Shown here piece by piece: positions 45,448 through 55,186 of a stretch of DNA of 64,000 nucleotides; position 1 is the stretch's first letter; every line of letters starts with the position of its first letter. Below the pieces are notes generated by a model. That model saw only the letters and a program-made list of their open reading frames with translations. It ran no database searches and was not told where the DNA came from. Made by a program: the position numbers and the translations under genes. Source of the DNA: Streptococcus pantholopis (GTDB lineage: Bacteria > Bacillota > Bacilli > Lactobacillales > Streptococcaceae); NCBI RefSeq assembly GCF_001642085.1, contig NZ_CP014699.1, positions 186,001 through 250,000 on the forward strand, read 5' to 3'.

Positions 45448-47127
45448 ATGCGTCCATTTATTGAATTCAAGGATTTTACCTTTAAATACGATGTTCAGGC
45501 AGAGCCGACCTTAAGAGGTGTTGATTTAGCCATTGAAAAAGGCGAGAAGGTTCTCATTTTGGGGCCTTCAGGGAGCGGGAAGTCGACTTTGGGCCACTGT
45601 CTCAATGGGATTATTCCCAATATTCATCATGGCGAGCGAAGCGGATCCCTCTTAATTGACGGCCAGGATGTCTTTGATTTGTCGATTTATGAGAAATCCC
45701 ATCTGATTTCAACTGTTTTGCAGGATCCTGACGGCCAGTTCATCGGTTTAAGCGTAGCAGAAGATATTGCTTTTGCTCTGGAAAATGACTGTCTTGATCA
45801 GCAGTCTATGAATGAAAAAATTGCTGTCTGGGCAGAAAGGCTGAACTTACAGGATCTGCTTGAGAAAAGACCGCAGGATTTATCAGGCGGTCAAAAACAG
45901 CGTGTCAGTTTAGCGGGGGTCCTGATTGATGAGAGCCCTATTTTGCTTTTTGATGAGCCTCTAGCCAATCTTGACCCAAAATCTGGCCAGGACACCATTG
46001 CCTTGATCGATCGGATTCACAAAGAAGAAGAAGGAACCACAACTATTATTATTGAACATCGTCTGGAGGATGTTCTCTATGCTCCCGTTGACAGAGTTGT
46101 CTTGATAAATGACGGTCAGATTTTATTTAACGGCCGGGCAGATGACTTGCTTAAGACAGAGCTGCTGAGAGAAAATGGGATTCGTGAGCCGCTTTATGTG
46201 ACGGTCTTGCGGGATTTAGGGCTGGATTTGCAAAAGACAGAGCATCTGGCACACCTAGCTGACTTGGACCTTTCTGGGATTCGTTTTGCCCAGCCTTCAG
46301 AAACCGTTTCTGATGTCAAAAGAGAAGAGCTGCTTGAGCTCACGGATCTTCATTTTGCCTATGACCATCAGGATTTACTTTTAAAAGATATTAACCTGAC
46401 TGTTCGAAAAGGAGAACGCATTTCTCTTGTGGGCAGAAATGGTGCCGGTAAATCAACTCTGGCCAAGGTTCTCTGCCGGTTTGTACCGACAGACAGTCCG
46501 GTTTTCTATCAAGGCCGTGATATTTCAGATGATTCTATCAAGGAGAGGGCGGACCGAATAGGCTATGTGCTGCAGAATCCCAATCAGATGATCAGCCAAA
46601 CTATGATTTTTGATGAGGTCGCTCAAGGCCTGCGATTGCGAGGCAAGCCTGAAGAGGAGGTCGAACAGGAAGTCCTGTCTACCCTAAAGATTTGCGGCTT
46701 GTATGAATTTCGCAATTGGCCGATTTCTGCCCTTTCCTTCGGCCAGAAGAAGAGAGTAACCATCGCTTCTATTTTGGTGCTCAATCCAGAGGTGATTCTT
46801 CTGGATGAACCGACTGCGGGCCAAGATAAGAGAAATTATACAGAGATTATGAATTTTCTCAATGAGCTCAACGCCTTAGGGCATACGATTATCATGATTA
46901 CCCATGACATGCAGCTGATGCTGGAGTACTCTGATCGGACTCTGGTTATTCATGACGGGCGCATTGTAGCTGACTGCCGGCCGGTGGAAATTTTTACCGA
47001 TACAGATTTGCTGGCAAGAGCCAGTCTTAAGAAAACAAGCCTATTTGATTTAGCCCTGAAACTGCAGGCAGATCCTATTGCTTTAACCAATTTTTATATC
47101 GCCAATCAAGGAGGCCGTCATGACTAA
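45448..47127 (+). CDS. ECF transporter energizing ATPase, fused double ABC protein (EcfA1-EcfA2)
   Basis: A 559-residue protein with two complete ABC domains. The first has [22 protein letters not shown] and [12 protein letters not shown]. The second has [22 protein letters not shown] and [12 protein letters not shown]. It drives uptake through the neighbouring T and S components. AAGGAG (45433-45438) suits the ATG at 45448 or the GTG at 45445; a TTG at 45439 overlaps the ribosome site. It overlaps the T-component gene by eight bases. Confidence 0.92.
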   Translation: MRPFIEFKDFTFKYDVQAEPTLRGVDLAIEKGEKVLILGPSGSGKSTLGHCLNGIIPNIHHGERSGSLLIDGQDVFDLSIYEKSHLISTVLQDPDGQFIGLSVAEDIAFALENDCLDQQSMNEKIAVWAERLNLQDLLEKRPQDLSGGQKQRVSLAGVLIDESPILLFDEPLANLDPKSGQDTIALIDRIHKEEEGTTTIIIEHRLEDVLYAPVDRVVLINDGQILFNGRADDLLKTELLRENGIREPLYVTVLRDLGLDLQKTEHLAHLADLDLSGIRFAQPSETVSDVKREELLELTDLHFAYDHQDLLLKDINLTVRKGERISLVGRNGAGKSTLAKVLCRFVPTDSPVFYQGRDISDDSIKERADRIGYVLQNPNQMISQTMIFDEVAQGLRLRGKPEEEVEQEVLSTLKICGLYEFRNWPISALSFGQKKRVTIASILVLNPEVILLDEPTAGQDKRNYTEIMNFLNELNALGHTIIMITHDMQLMLEYSDRTLVIHDGRIVADCRPVEIFTDTDLLARASLKKTSLFDLALKLQADPIALTNFYIANQGGRHD

Positions 47128-47950
47128 TCGTTTAATTGGCTATTACGGCGGTGATGGCTTTCTCTACCGCCTTTCAGGAGCCAGCAAACTGCTTTTTCTT
47201 CTTCTGGCTTCTATTGCCTGTATGACCACCTATGATACACGCTTGATTCTTTTTATCGGCATTTTATCGCTCATTCTTTTTAGAATGGCCCATGTACGCT
47301 GGCAGGATATCTCTTTTGTGATTAAATTTATCAGCTTTTTTGCTCTGCTCAATGTCATTGTCGTTTATCTTTTTGCTCCTGCCTACGGTGAGCAGATTTA
47401 CGGAGCCAAGACGGTTTTATTTGAGGGCTGGGGACGATTTTATCTGACCAGTCAGGAACTGTTCTACCTTTTCAATTTATCGCTGAAATACTTTTCAACT
47501 GTCCCTTTGGCTCTGCTTTTTTTACTGACAACCCATCCCAGCCAGTTTGCCTCAAGTCTCAATCAGATTGGGGTGCCCTATAAAGTGGCCTATGCAGTCA
47601 GTCTGACACTGCGCTATATTCCCGACGTGCAGGAAGAATTTTATATGATTCGCATGTCGCAGGAGGCCCGCGGCCTAGAACTGTCAGCTAAGGCTAAGCT
47701 CCTCGATCGGATCAAAGGCAATCTGCAGATTGTTTTGCCCTTGATTTTCAGTTCACTTGAACGGATTGACACAGTATCGACAGCTATGGAGCTGCGGCGT
47801 TTTGGAAAAAATAAAAAGCGCACTTGGTATACCTACAAGAAATTCTCGACTTACGACTTGTTGGCTATTGCCCTAGCCTGCCTGCTTTTTACAGCCAGTC
47901 TGCTGCTCTTTCTTTTGAATCATGGCAGATTTTATAATCCTTGGGCATAA
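47120..47950 (+). CDS. ECF transporter transmembrane (T) component
   Basis: A 276-residue EcfT/CbiQ-type protein with about five membrane segments and the coupling-helix motif containing two Ala-Arg-Gly-like turns; [21 protein letters not shown] is the first one here. It joins the S component to the two-domain ATPase. It is the last gene of the SAM-hydrolase/ECF group and faces the convergent ktrA across a bidirectional terminator. Confidence 0.9.
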   Translation: MTNRLIGYYGGDGFLYRLSGASKLLFLLLASIACMTTYDTRLILFIGILSLILFRMAHVRWQDISFVIKFISFFALLNVIVVYLFAPAYGEQIYGAKTVLFEGWGRFYLTSQELFYLFNLSLKYFSTVPLALLFLLTTHPSQFASSLNQIGVPYKVAYAVSLTLRYIPDVQEEFYMIRMSQEARGLELSAKAKLLDRIKGNLQIVLPLIFSSLERIDTVSTAMELRRFGKNKKRTWYTYKKFSTYDLLAIALACLLFTASLLLFLLNHGRFYNPWA

Positions 47951-48017
47951 GAAGATAAAATCTTCATCAGTTTATGGCTGCTGAGCTGACTTTGTATACA
48001 AAATAGGGTGTTGTTTT

Positions 48018-48103
48018 TGCGTACAATTTTTGAAGGTGGGAAACTCAAAAAACAAGACGGGAACCCAACATTAGCTACCGTCTTAAAAATAATTGACATC
48101 TAA
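48018..48103 (+). pseudogene. Possible remnant of an XRE/HigA-type antitoxin gene
   Basis: The frame that ends at a TAA near 48101 reads GGKLKKQDGNPTLATVLKII, resembling the C-terminal half of addiction-module HTH proteins (pattern GNPTLxTLLKIxxAL). There is no start, no HTH N-terminus and no partner toxin. It is a guess based on about 25 residues. The rest of the 310-base gap holds only the terminator below. Confidence 0.2.
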
Positions 48104-48136
48104 AGTCTTGATATACTTGATAAATGGTAGAAAAAA

Positions 48137-48174
48137 GTCCCTATTCAGAATCAAAGAATAAGGACATTTTTATT
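48137..48174 (+). terminator. Bidirectional terminator between the ECF genes and ktrA
   Basis: GTCCCTATTC (48137-48146) pairs with GAATAAGGAC (48156-48165) apart from one C-A opposition. TTTTT follows on one strand and an A-run precedes it, so it can act in both directions. Confidence 0.82.
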
Positions 48175-48260
48175 TCTATCAGATGAGTCATCTCCTCAGT
48201 GAAAATCCAAGACAAAAGAGAGCCTTAGATACAGCCTGACTTTGTCCGACAGGCTGAAGT

Positions 48261-48932
48261 TTATTTTAGATAACCTAAGTAGTCAAATTTTTCAAAGGTT
48301 CGTTTGCTGGCTACAGCCTCAACAATCAGTTCCTTTGTCAGAATATGATCTGGATTAAAGTCCGTATCTAAAGGGGCCGTTTTGGACGTTCGAAAACCAA
48401 TAACATTCAAATCATATTTTTTACGGACATCTAACTGCGTCAGTGATTTTCCCAACCATGATTCAGGCAGAGTGAATTCGATAAAGGAAATATCGTCTTC
48501 GATGTGGATAATATTGGCAATAGAGTGGCGCAGAAGACGTGACGTTAAATTCTTTGCCGTACTGCGTTCAGGTGAAATCACATGCTTGGCACCGAGTCCA
48601 TACAGAACATCTTCATAATTTTCACCTCGGGCTTTAGCAATAATATTTGTCACCCCCAGCTTTTGACAATGGATAAGTGCAAGGGCAGAGGCTTCCAAGT
48701 TGTTGCCGGTTGCGATTATGACAATATCGCACTGGTCGATGCCGGCGGCTTTTAAAAACTCAAAATCAGTAATATCACCAACAGCGCCTTTAGTAACATA
48801 GTCGGCGACATCCTGCACATGCTTTTCCTGATTGTCCAGAGCGATAACCTCCTGTTCAAAACTAGACAATTCGCAAGCAAGGGTTTTGCCGAAAATACCT
48901 AAACCAAGGATGCCAAAAATTTTACGAGTCAT
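48261..48932 (-). CDS. ktrA: Potassium uptake regulatory subunit KtrA/TrkA
   Basis: A 223-residue RCK-type gating subunit for the KtrB potassium channel. The N-terminal Rossmann domain has GILGLGIFGKTLA (nucleotide binding) and the acidic residue in VIALDNQEKHVQ. The C-terminal RCK_C domain begins around residue 140; in Firmicutes it binds c-di-AMP. It is 19 bp behind ktrB on the same strand and ends the rsmG-ktrB-ktrA operon. Confidence 0.94.
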   Translation of the reverse strand: MTRKIFGILGLGIFGKTLACELSSFEQEVIALDNQEKHVQDVADYVTKGAVGDITDFEFLKAAGIDQCDIVIIATGNNLEASALALIHCQKLGVTNIIAKARGENYEDVLYGLGAKHVISPERSTAKNLTSRLLRHSIANIIHIEDDISFIEFTLPESWLGKSLTQLDVRKKYDLNVIGFRTSKTAPLDTDFNPDHILTKELIVEAVASKRTFEKFDYLGYLK

Positions 48933-48951
48933 AATGTTTCCTTTCTATAAA

Positions 48952-50331
48952 TTAACCAAGAGAAATATCAGTCGGGGTATAGTGGACAGCTTTTTCTTTT
49001 TTCTGCAGAAAGCTCAATAAAACAGTAATCGGGCCAACACGGCCTGTAAACATAAGCAGTATAATGATACAGCGCCCGACTGATGACAGGGCCGGTGTCA
49101 CATCCATTGAAACACCGACTGTAGCTATTGCTGATATGACTTCAAAAAGAAGAGCGGTTGGCGATAAATGTCTTTCAGACAGGAGCAACAGAAAATAGCC
49201 GCTGGCTGCTAAAACAAAGAAAAAAATCAGAATGGTTAAGGTTTGCTTAATTGTTTTATTGTGGATCACACGATGCCTGAAGGTGACATCTGACTGGCCG
49301 GCTAATTCAGATTTAAACAGTAAAAAAATGATAGCGGCAGTTGTTACCTTAATACCGCCAGCTGTCCCTCCCGGAGCTCCTCCGACAGCCATCTGCAGCA
49401 TATAAAGAAAATTGGTTGCTGCTTCAGTGTCCAAAAAACTCAAAGTTGAGAAGCCAGCCGTCCGCATAGTTACAGTCTGAAAAAAACTGATCATAAACTG
49501 CTGAAAAGCATTATAGCCAGCTAATGTATTAGGATTCCTTAATTCTGTCAGCCAGGACAGGAGCGTTCCTGCGGAAAGAAAGATAGCTGTTGTATAGAGA
49601 ATCAGCCGGCTTTGATTGCTCAACAGGCGAAAAGAGGCTTTTAAGCGTCGGGGCTTCTCTTTTACAAAATCGTTAAAAATTTGAAAGAGATCAAACCAGA
49701 CAGAAAAACCCAAGCCGCCAGAAATAATAGCAAAGGCTACAGTGAAATTAATCAGCGGATTCAGCATAAAGTCTTTAAGGCTACTGGTGCCAAGATTATC
49801 AAAACCAGCATTACAAAAAGCAGAGACGGCCAGAAAAAGGCTGTTGAAAATACCAGACTGAACTCCAAACCTTGGAATGAAGTCAAACATCAAAATAAGG
49901 GCGGTCATTCCCTCAATAACCAGTGAAATTTTATAGACATTAAACAAGTATTGCTGTAAGTCTGTATTGTCCGGCCGGCTCAGCGCAGACTGCAGCAAGC
50001 TTCGTGCTGACAGGCCGAGTCTTTGATGCAGCACGAACATGCTGATAGCGATTAAGGTCACAATACCCAGACCGCCAATCTGCATTAAGATCATAGCGAT
50101 AAACTGCCCCAGACTGTTATAGACCTCACTTATTGGAAATACTGATAAACCAGTAACACAGACCATAGAAACAGTTGTAAAAAGATGGTCAAAATAAGTG
50201 GTTGTCGGTGCATTTGCGGAATGAGAGAAAGGAAGCGATAAGAGCAGGCTGCCAACTAAAATGACAGTTAAAAAACTAACTGTCAGTTTTTGTGTCACTG
50301 ATCCTGCTGAGAACTTATTAAAAGGAAACAT
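48952..50331 (-). CDS. ktrB: Potassium uptake membrane subunit KtrB/TrkH
   Basis: A 459-residue potassium/sodium transporter subunit with the four M1-P-M2 repeats of the SKT family. Selectivity-loop glycines are visible in VCVTGLSV, FCNAGFDNLG, MRTAGFSTL and IATVGVSMD. ISGGLGFSVW and AVGGAPGGTAGGIK are further family marks. It lies 15 bp downstream of rsmG and 19 bp before ktrA on the minus strand, the normal streptococcal order. It is important for osmotic and acid adaptation in relatives. Confidence 0.95.
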   Translation of the reverse strand: MFPFNKFSAGSVTQKLTVSFLTVILVGSLLLSLPFSHSANAPTTTYFDHLFTTVSMVCVTGLSVFPISEVYNSLGQFIAMILMQIGGLGIVTLIAISMFVLHQRLGLSARSLLQSALSRPDNTDLQQYLFNVYKISLVIEGMTALILMFDFIPRFGVQSGIFNSLFLAVSAFCNAGFDNLGTSSLKDFMLNPLINFTVAFAIISGGLGFSVWFDLFQIFNDFVKEKPRRLKASFRLLSNQSRLILYTTAIFLSAGTLLSWLTELRNPNTLAGYNAFQQFMISFFQTVTMRTAGFSTLSFLDTEAATNFLYMLQMAVGGAPGGTAGGIKVTTAAIIFLLFKSELAGQSDVTFRHRVIHNKTIKQTLTILIFFFVLAASGYFLLLLSERHLSPTALLFEVISAIATVGVSMDVTPALSSVGRCIIILLMFTGRVGPITVLLSFLQKKEKAVHYTPTDISLG

Positions 50332-50346
50332 GATATGATTTCTCCA

Positions 50347-51060
50347 TTATAAAGGTTTCTTATTGGGAATGCCAGCCTTGCGGGGGTATTTCTTAGGAGT
50401 CTCTTTTTTCTTTTCAAGACTAATTAAAGTTCGGCCGTCCCCGTTAGGAAGCTTATAGCTGTCACTTTGCAGGAGCTGTGTAAACAGCAAGTGTAGAGCG
50501 TTTTGAGACTGGGCAATCTCTTTTTCTGCTGCCGATGCCTTAAGAGCAAGAAGGCGGCCCTTAATTTTTAAAAAGGGCAGGGTCAGTTCTGCCAAGACCG
50601 GCAGAACTGCAACAGCTCTGGCGGTTACTATATCAAATTGTTCCCGAAACTCTTTGCGGCGGGCAAAATCTTCGGCTCTGCCATGGTAAAAATGGACGTT
50701 TTCAAGTTTCAAAGTTTCAGCCAGTAAATTTAAAAAGTGAATCCGTTTATTGAGGGAGTCAATAATGGTGACATCAATTTTTGGATAAATAATTTTTATA
50801 GGAAGACTGGGAAAGCCCGCTCCGGCCCCGACATCCAAGAGTCTGATTCTGTCATCCTTGATGGCCCCACGCAAAATAGGTGCCAGTGAATCGTAGAAAT
50901 GTTTGAGATAGACGTCCCTTTCTTCTGTGATAGCAGTAAGATTGACCTTTTGATTCCATTGAGTAAGCAGTTTAAAATAGAGATCAAACTGCTGTTTCTG
51001 CCAATCGGATAGTGTGATGCCGGCCTGTGACAGCTCTGCATAGAATTCTTCTGGTGTCAT
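50347..51060 (-). CDS. rsmG: 16S rRNA (guanine-527-N7) methyltransferase RsmG
   Basis: RsmG (GidB) methylates N7 of G527 in the 530 loop of 16S rRNA; loss gives low-level streptomycin resistance. The 237-residue protein has [17 protein letters not shown] as the SAM-binding motif [15 protein letters not shown] (motif II) and [15 protein letters not shown]. Its tail [12 protein letters not shown] is typical. It leads the rsmG-ktrB-ktrA operon and is divergent from lemA. Confidence 0.96.
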   Translation of the reverse strand: MTPEEFYAELSQAGITLSDWQKQQFDLYFKLLTQWNQKVNLTAITEERDVYLKHFYDSLAPILRGAIKDDRIRLLDVGAGAGFPSLPIKIIYPKIDVTIIDSLNKRIHFLNLLAETLKLENVHFYHGRAEDFARRKEFREQFDIVTARAVAVLPVLAELTLPFLKIKGRLLALKASAAEKEIAQSQNALHLLFTQLLQSDSYKLPNGDGRTLISLEKKKETPKKYPRKAGIPNKKPL

Positions 51061-51063
51061 ATC

Positions 51064-51172
51064 TTCTCCCTTAGAGTGTTTTCTCTTATTCTACCATAAA
51101 ACAGATAAGGAAATCATGAAAAAAATGGAAAGAAGGTATTTGCTTTCCTAAAATTAGGGAAATTGCTATAAT
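51064..51172 (+). promoter_or_regulatory. Divergent rsmG/lemA promoter region
   Basis: For lemA an extended -10 TGCTATAAT sits at 51164-51172, leaving a leader of about 165 bases. For rsmG the minus strand has TAGAAT about 25 bases before its ribosome site. No repeat element is present here. Confidence 0.5.
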
Positions 51173-51346
51173 AATAGAATAAGGCAGATAAAAAGAAAAA
51201 GTTAGCAGTTTACTGTTTTGCTTATATTTTTCTGCTTGCTGTTTTTGTAAAGACAGATGACTTATTTTTCAGGGGAGAGAGGATTGCTTGTTTTATAACT
51301 CTAAACAAACTGCCCCTTATTTTTAGATATCAGAGGAGAATGTGAG

Positions 51347-51904
51347 ATGGTACTGGTTCTTGTTTTAATTGCTGTTCTACTTTTGCTTGTTGTTTGGGTA
51401 ACCGCTGCTTACAATGGCTTAGTTAGAGGCCGTATGCATACCAAAGAGGCTTGGAGCCAGATTGATGTGCAGCTGAAACGCCGAAACGATTTAATTCCAA
51501 ATTTGCTGGAAACGGTTAAGGGTTATGCTGCCTACGAAGAAAAAGTTTTTTCACAGGTAACAGAACTGCGTGCTCAAGTTGCAAAGGCCCACACACCAAA
51601 TGAAGCAATGCAGGCGTCCGATGCTCTGTCAAAGCAGCTTTCCGGCATTTTTGCTGTAGCGGAGAATTATCCTGATTTGCAGGCTAATAAGAGTTTCGTT
51701 AAACTGCAGGAAGAATTGGCTAATACGGAAAATAAAATTTCTTATTCCCGTCAGCTGTTCAATTCGACCACTGCTAATTATAATACCAAATTGGAAGTCT
51801 TTCCGACCAATCTTGTTGGGTCACTGTTTGGCTTTAAGCCAAGTCAGTTCTTAGAAGTTCCTGAGGAAGAAAAAGAGACGCCGCAAGTCAAGTTTGACTT
51901 TTAA
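51347..51904 (+). CDS. lemA: LemA family membrane protein
   Basis: A 185-residue protein with one N-terminal membrane segment (about residues 1-22, [19 protein letters not shown]) followed by long helices forming a coiled-coil-like bundle. [30 protein letters not shown] is the LemA signature. The function is unknown, but it is nearly always next to the protease htpX in streptococci. Here the two are separated by a repeat array. Confidence 0.94.
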   Translation: MVLVLVLIAVLLLLVVWVTAAYNGLVRGRMHTKEAWSQIDVQLKRRNDLIPNLLETVKGYAAYEEKVFSQVTELRAQVAKAHTPNEAMQASDALSKQLSGIFAVAENYPDLQANKSFVKLQEELANTENKISYSRQLFNSTTANYNTKLEVFPTNLVGSLFGFKPSQFLEVPEEEKETPQVKFDF

Positions 51905-52005
51905 CTTTTATCCGAATAAGAAAAAACGGATAAGTCCTAAAAGTTCGAAAAAGATGTCCTTTCCTTGTGTTTTGCAACTCATGGACTAGGCTCAGTTTTT
52001 TGGCT

Positions 52006-52356
52006 ACTCTTTTAACGGGCTTTGTGGCTTGGTATCTTGTTTGAATTGAACACGCCCTAAACGCTGCGGGAAAAAGACATGGTTAAGTTTAGAATTGATT
52101 TCAAGTTAGCTAGCCGTAAACGTCTGAAAGCTTTGTCGCCTTAACAGTCGACCGCACCTTTCTAGTCGTTCTGGCAGGGGTGCGTCTGCGAAATCAGAGA
52201 TTTCGGACTTACCGTCAGCCGTAGACGTCTGAAGGCTTTGTCGTCCTGCGGCCGACCGCACCCTTCTAGTCGTCTTGGCAGAGGTGCGTCTGCGAAATCG
52301 AAGATTTCGGACTTACCGTCATTTTTGCTTTGCTTTTTTTACGGGCTTTGTATCTT
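52006..52356 (+). repeat. Modular repeat array H (plus orientation) between lemA and htpX
   Basis: A degenerate first end (GGCTTTGTGGCTTGGTATCTT split over 52020-52037) is followed by one long unit with two tandem long cores and an end TTTGTATCTT at 52347-52356. The left arm is AACGC/GGGAAAA and the right arm AAAGC/GCAAAA, so the arms do not match fully. The end lies 4 bases before the htpX ribosome site GAGGAGGG. The remaining bases from 51905 to 52005 show nothing else. Confidence 0.9.
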
Positions 52357-52371
52357 GTTGGAGGAGGGATT

Positions 52372-53265
52372 ATGCTTTATCAGCAAATTTCCAGTAATAA
52401 GAGACGGACAGTTGTTTTGCTGCTGGTCTTTTTTGTGCTCCTTGCTTCTATTGGGGGAGCTGCTGGCTTTTTATTATTGGACAGCTTGGAATTAGGCGTC
52501 ACTCTGGCTCTGATTATCGGTGCTATCTATGCTGTCAGTATGATTTTTCAGTCAACTAATGTTGTTATGTCTATGAATAATGCGCGTGAAGTAACAGAGG
52601 AAGAGGCGCCTGAATATTATCATATTGTTGAGGATATGGCGATGGTTGCGCAAGTTCCCATGCCGCGGGTCTTTATTATTGAAGATAACTCATTAAATGC
52701 CTTTGCGACAGGTTCCAGTCCGGAGAATGCAGCTGTAGCGGCTACAACAGGTCTTTTAGCGGTTATGAACCGAGAAGAGTTAGAAGGTGTTATCGGGCAT
52801 GAAATCAGCCATATCAGAAATTATGATATTCGAATCTCTACAATAGCTGTTGCTTTGGCCAGTGCTGTTACACTGATTTCAAGCCTTGGCGGACGGATGA
52901 TGTGGTTTGGCGGCGGACGCCGACGCAGCAACAGCCGAGACAGTGGCGGTTTGGGTATTTTGCTGCTTATTTTTTCCTTGATTGCATTGATTCTTGCTCC
53001 TTTGGCGGCCAGTTTAGTGCAATTGGCTATTTCCCGTCAGCGGGAGTATTTGGCTGATGCGAGCTCAGTGGAGCTGACCCGCAATCCGCAGGGGATGATT
53101 AATGCTCTGCAAAAACTGGAACAGTCTCAGCCTATGGCTCACCATGTTGATGAGGCCAGCAGCGCTCTTTATATCAATGATCCGCAGAAAAGAGAAGGTG
53201 TTAGGTCTCTCTTTTATACTCATCCTTCTATTGCTGACAGGATTGAGCGCTTGCGTCAGATGTAA
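52372..53265 (+). CDS. htpX: Zinc metalloprotease HtpX
   Basis: A 297-residue M48 membrane protease involved in quality control of membrane proteins. It has two N-terminal hydrophobic segments, the zinc motif [11 protein letters not shown] (HExxH), two further segments around residues 160-220 and the third zinc ligand in [15 protein letters not shown] choose ATG 52372 behind GAGGAGGG; an upstream in-frame ATG at 52330 would be translated from repeat sequence. It normally forms an operon with lemA. Confidence 0.95.
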   Translation: MLYQQISSNKRRTVVLLLVFFVLLASIGGAAGFLLLDSLELGVTLALIIGAIYAVSMIFQSTNVVMSMNNAREVTEEEAPEYYHIVEDMAMVAQVPMPRVFIIEDNSLNAFATGSSPENAAVAATTGLLAVMNREELEGVIGHEISHIRNYDIRISTIAVALASAVTLISSLGGRMMWFGGGRRRSNSRDSGGLGILLLIFSLIALILAPLAASLVQLAISRQREYLADASSVELTRNPQGMINALQKLEQSQPMAHHVDEASSALYINDPQKREGVRSLFYTHPSIADRIERLRQM

Positions 53266-53269
53266 ACCA

Positions 53270-53326
53270 GCAGGAAAGTGTCCTGTTTTTTAATAAAAAA
53301 TAAGAAAAAGTTCTGAGGAACTTTTT
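53270..53326 (+). terminator. Two successive terminators after htpX
   Basis: CAGGA (53271-53275) with TCCTG (53281-53285) and six T, then AAAAAGTTC (53305-53313) with GAACTTTTT (53318-53326). Confidence 0.75.
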
Positions 53327-53478
53327 AATTTTCTCCTTTTAGGACTAAAGGAAGAAGCAGGAGAAAAGCCGTAACAATAGCGTTTGTAATAAAGTTGACA
53401 TCTATCTTCTAAAGAGATGACATTTTATTATTGTATAATATAGAAATTAAGAGTGATTTATTAGAAGGGTAAAAGCTG

Positions 53479-54012
53479 ATGTTTTCCATAGCTGAGCTGA
53501 AAAAAAGACCGGAAGGAATCGATTTTGACCAGAGTTTATCTGTTAGTGATGAGCTGATTGCACGTAATCCTGATATTTTAGATGTCAAGGATGTTCGGGC
53601 AAAGGGGAATGTCTCTTACGATGATGGGCTGTTTTTATTAAACTATGAACTGACTTATCTCTTGGAACTTCCTTCAAGCCGTTCGCTTCAGCCGGTTGTT
53701 TTGAAGCAAAAGCAGACGGTAGCTGAGGTTTTTGCTGAACAGTCGGAACTGACTTCTAAAAGAGAGTTTGCTGATCAGGACTTGCTGCTGCTTGTTGATG
53801 GGCCGAATATTGATTTAGCAGAAAGTGTTATTGACAATATTCTGCTGTCAGTCCCTCTGCAGGTGCTGACCGACGATGAGCAAACTGCCGCTGATTTACC
53901 GGCTGGGGAGAGCTGGGCAGTATTGACCGAAGAGCAGTATCAGTCCCTGAAAGCAGAAAAGAGAGAAGCTTCAAGTCCTTTTGCTGCTCTGGACGGTTTA
54001 CTTGATGAGTGA
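53479..54012 (+). CDS. YceD/DUF177 family protein
   Basis: A 177-residue acidic cytosolic protein of the YceD (DUF177) family. The first part has FSIAELKKRPEGIDFDQSL, the middle DVRAKGNVSYDDGLFLLNYELTYLLELPSSRSL and the last third the acidic ...SPFAALDGLLDE ending that recurs in these proteins. In many bacteria it sits before rpmF and is linked to 23S rRNA maturation; here it stands before covR, the usual streptococcal location. A TATAAT at 53434-53439 is its likely -10. Confidence 0.88.
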   Translation: MFSIAELKKRPEGIDFDQSLSVSDELIARNPDILDVKDVRAKGNVSYDDGLFLLNYELTYLLELPSSRSLQPVVLKQKQTVAEVFAEQSELTSKREFADQDLLLLVDGPNIDLAESVIDNILLSVPLQVLTDDEQTAADLPAGESWAVLTEEQYQSLKAEKREASSPFAALDGLLDE

Positions 54013-54045
54013 AGCCGTTTTCTTTAAAAATTATGAGAATTCCAG

Positions 54046-54074
54046 TTGTGAAAGCTGAAATTCTTTGCTATAAT
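54046..54074 (+). promoter_or_regulatory. covR promoter
   Basis: TTGTGA (54046-54051), a 17-base spacer and TATAAT (54069-54074). This leaves a leader of about 165 bases before the GTG start. Confidence 0.75.
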
Positions 54075-54247
54075 TTTTTTACCAAATGCTCATACGTGCA
54101 TTAAATCATTGAGAAGTGAGGATTTTGTTCACTCTTCTTTTCTGGCGGGTATAACATGAAAAAGATTTAAGTTTGTAGGGGTTTGTTTTTCAATTTGGAC
54201 TTAGCACCTATTAACTCAAAATCACAAAGAAAAAGGGAAGGTGTAAA

Positions 54248-54937
54248 GTGATTAAGAAAATTTTGATTATTGAAGATGAAAAAAATTTGGCGCGATTTGT
54301 TTCCTTGGAACTGCAGCATGAAGGCTATGAAGTTCAGATTGAATCAAATGGGAGAAAAGGGCTGGATTTAGCTCTCGAAAAAGATTTTGATTTGGTTCTT
54401 TTGGATTTGATGCTGCCGGAGATGGATGGATTTGAAATTACACGCAGACTTCAGGCTGAGAAAAATACCTATATCATGATGATGACAGCCAGAGATTCTG
54501 TTTTGGACATTGTGGCGGGCTTGGACCGCGGTGCTGACGACTATATTGTTAAACCGTTTGCTATTGAAGAATTGCTGGCACGGGTTCGTGCTATTTTCCG
54601 CCGGCAAAATATGGAATCCAATAAAAAGGCACATGCAGCGCAAGGTTCTTATCGGGACTTGACAATGAATCCTCAGAACCGTTCTGTTCTTAGAGGGGAT
54701 GATGAAATTTCACTGACCAAACGTGAATATGACCTGCTGAATATTTTGATGATAAATATGAATCGCGTTATGACACGGGAAGAGCTGCTGGCAAATGTGT
54801 GGAAGTATGAAGAAGCAGCCGAAACAAATGTTGTTGATGTTTATATTCGTTATTTGCGCGGGAAAATTGATGTTCCCGGCAAGGAGTCATATATTCAGAC
54901 CGTCCGCGGTATGGGCTATATGATTCGTGAAAAGTAA
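54248..54937 (+). CDS. covR: OmpR-family response regulator CovR/CsrR (GcrR), orphan
   Basis: A 229-residue response regulator with the receiver aspartate Asp53 (LVLLDLMLPEMDG), conserved Thr in MMMTARD and Lys in IVKPFAIEELLARVRAI, and an OmpR-type winged helix (EISLTKREYDLL, VVDVYIRYLRGKID). The start is GTG with GGGAAGG upstream. In S. mutans the homologue (GcrR/CovR) represses glucosyltransferase and glucan-binding genes. As there, no histidine kinase gene follows; a terminator comes 14 bases after the stop. Confidence 0.93.
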   Translation: MIKKILIIEDEKNLARFVSLELQHEGYEVQIESNGRKGLDLALEKDFDLVLLDLMLPEMDGFEITRRLQAEKNTYIMMMTARDSVLDIVAGLDRGADDYIVKPFAIEELLARVRAIFRRQNMESNKKAHAAQGSYRDLTMNPQNRSVLRGDDEISLTKREYDLLNILMINMNRVMTREELLANVWKYEEAAETNVVDVYIRYLRGKIDVPGKESYIQTVRGMGYMIREK

Positions 54938-54950
54938 GAATGCTCAAAAA

Positions 54951-54982
54951 AACAGCCAATGACTTTATGGCTGTTGTTTTTT
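54951..54982 (+). terminator. Terminator after covR
   Basis: AACAGCCA (54951-54958) pairs with TGGCTGTT (54968-54975), followed by GTTTTTT. Confidence 0.9.
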
Positions 54983-55075
54983 CTCTATCTAAACGGCAGA
55001 AACAGTGAAGTACTTTTTGAGATTTAGGGAATAACATGTCTGTTCTTTAGTAGATGAGCCCGGGCGCCCTCAGAC

Positions 55076-55103
55076 TCTAAGCTTTAAAATATGAGGGCTT
55101 TTT
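55076..55103 (+). terminator. Second hairpin terminator before nrdR
   Basis: GCCCTCA (55076-55082) pairs with TGAGGGC (55092-55098), then TTTTTC. It isolates nrdR from covR. Confidence 0.8.
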
Positions 55104-55186
55104 CTATGCTGTCTGCTGGCTTTTGTTAATAAAGAAAATATGATAAAATAAGGGTTAAACAATACTAATAGAAATGAGGTGTCTGT

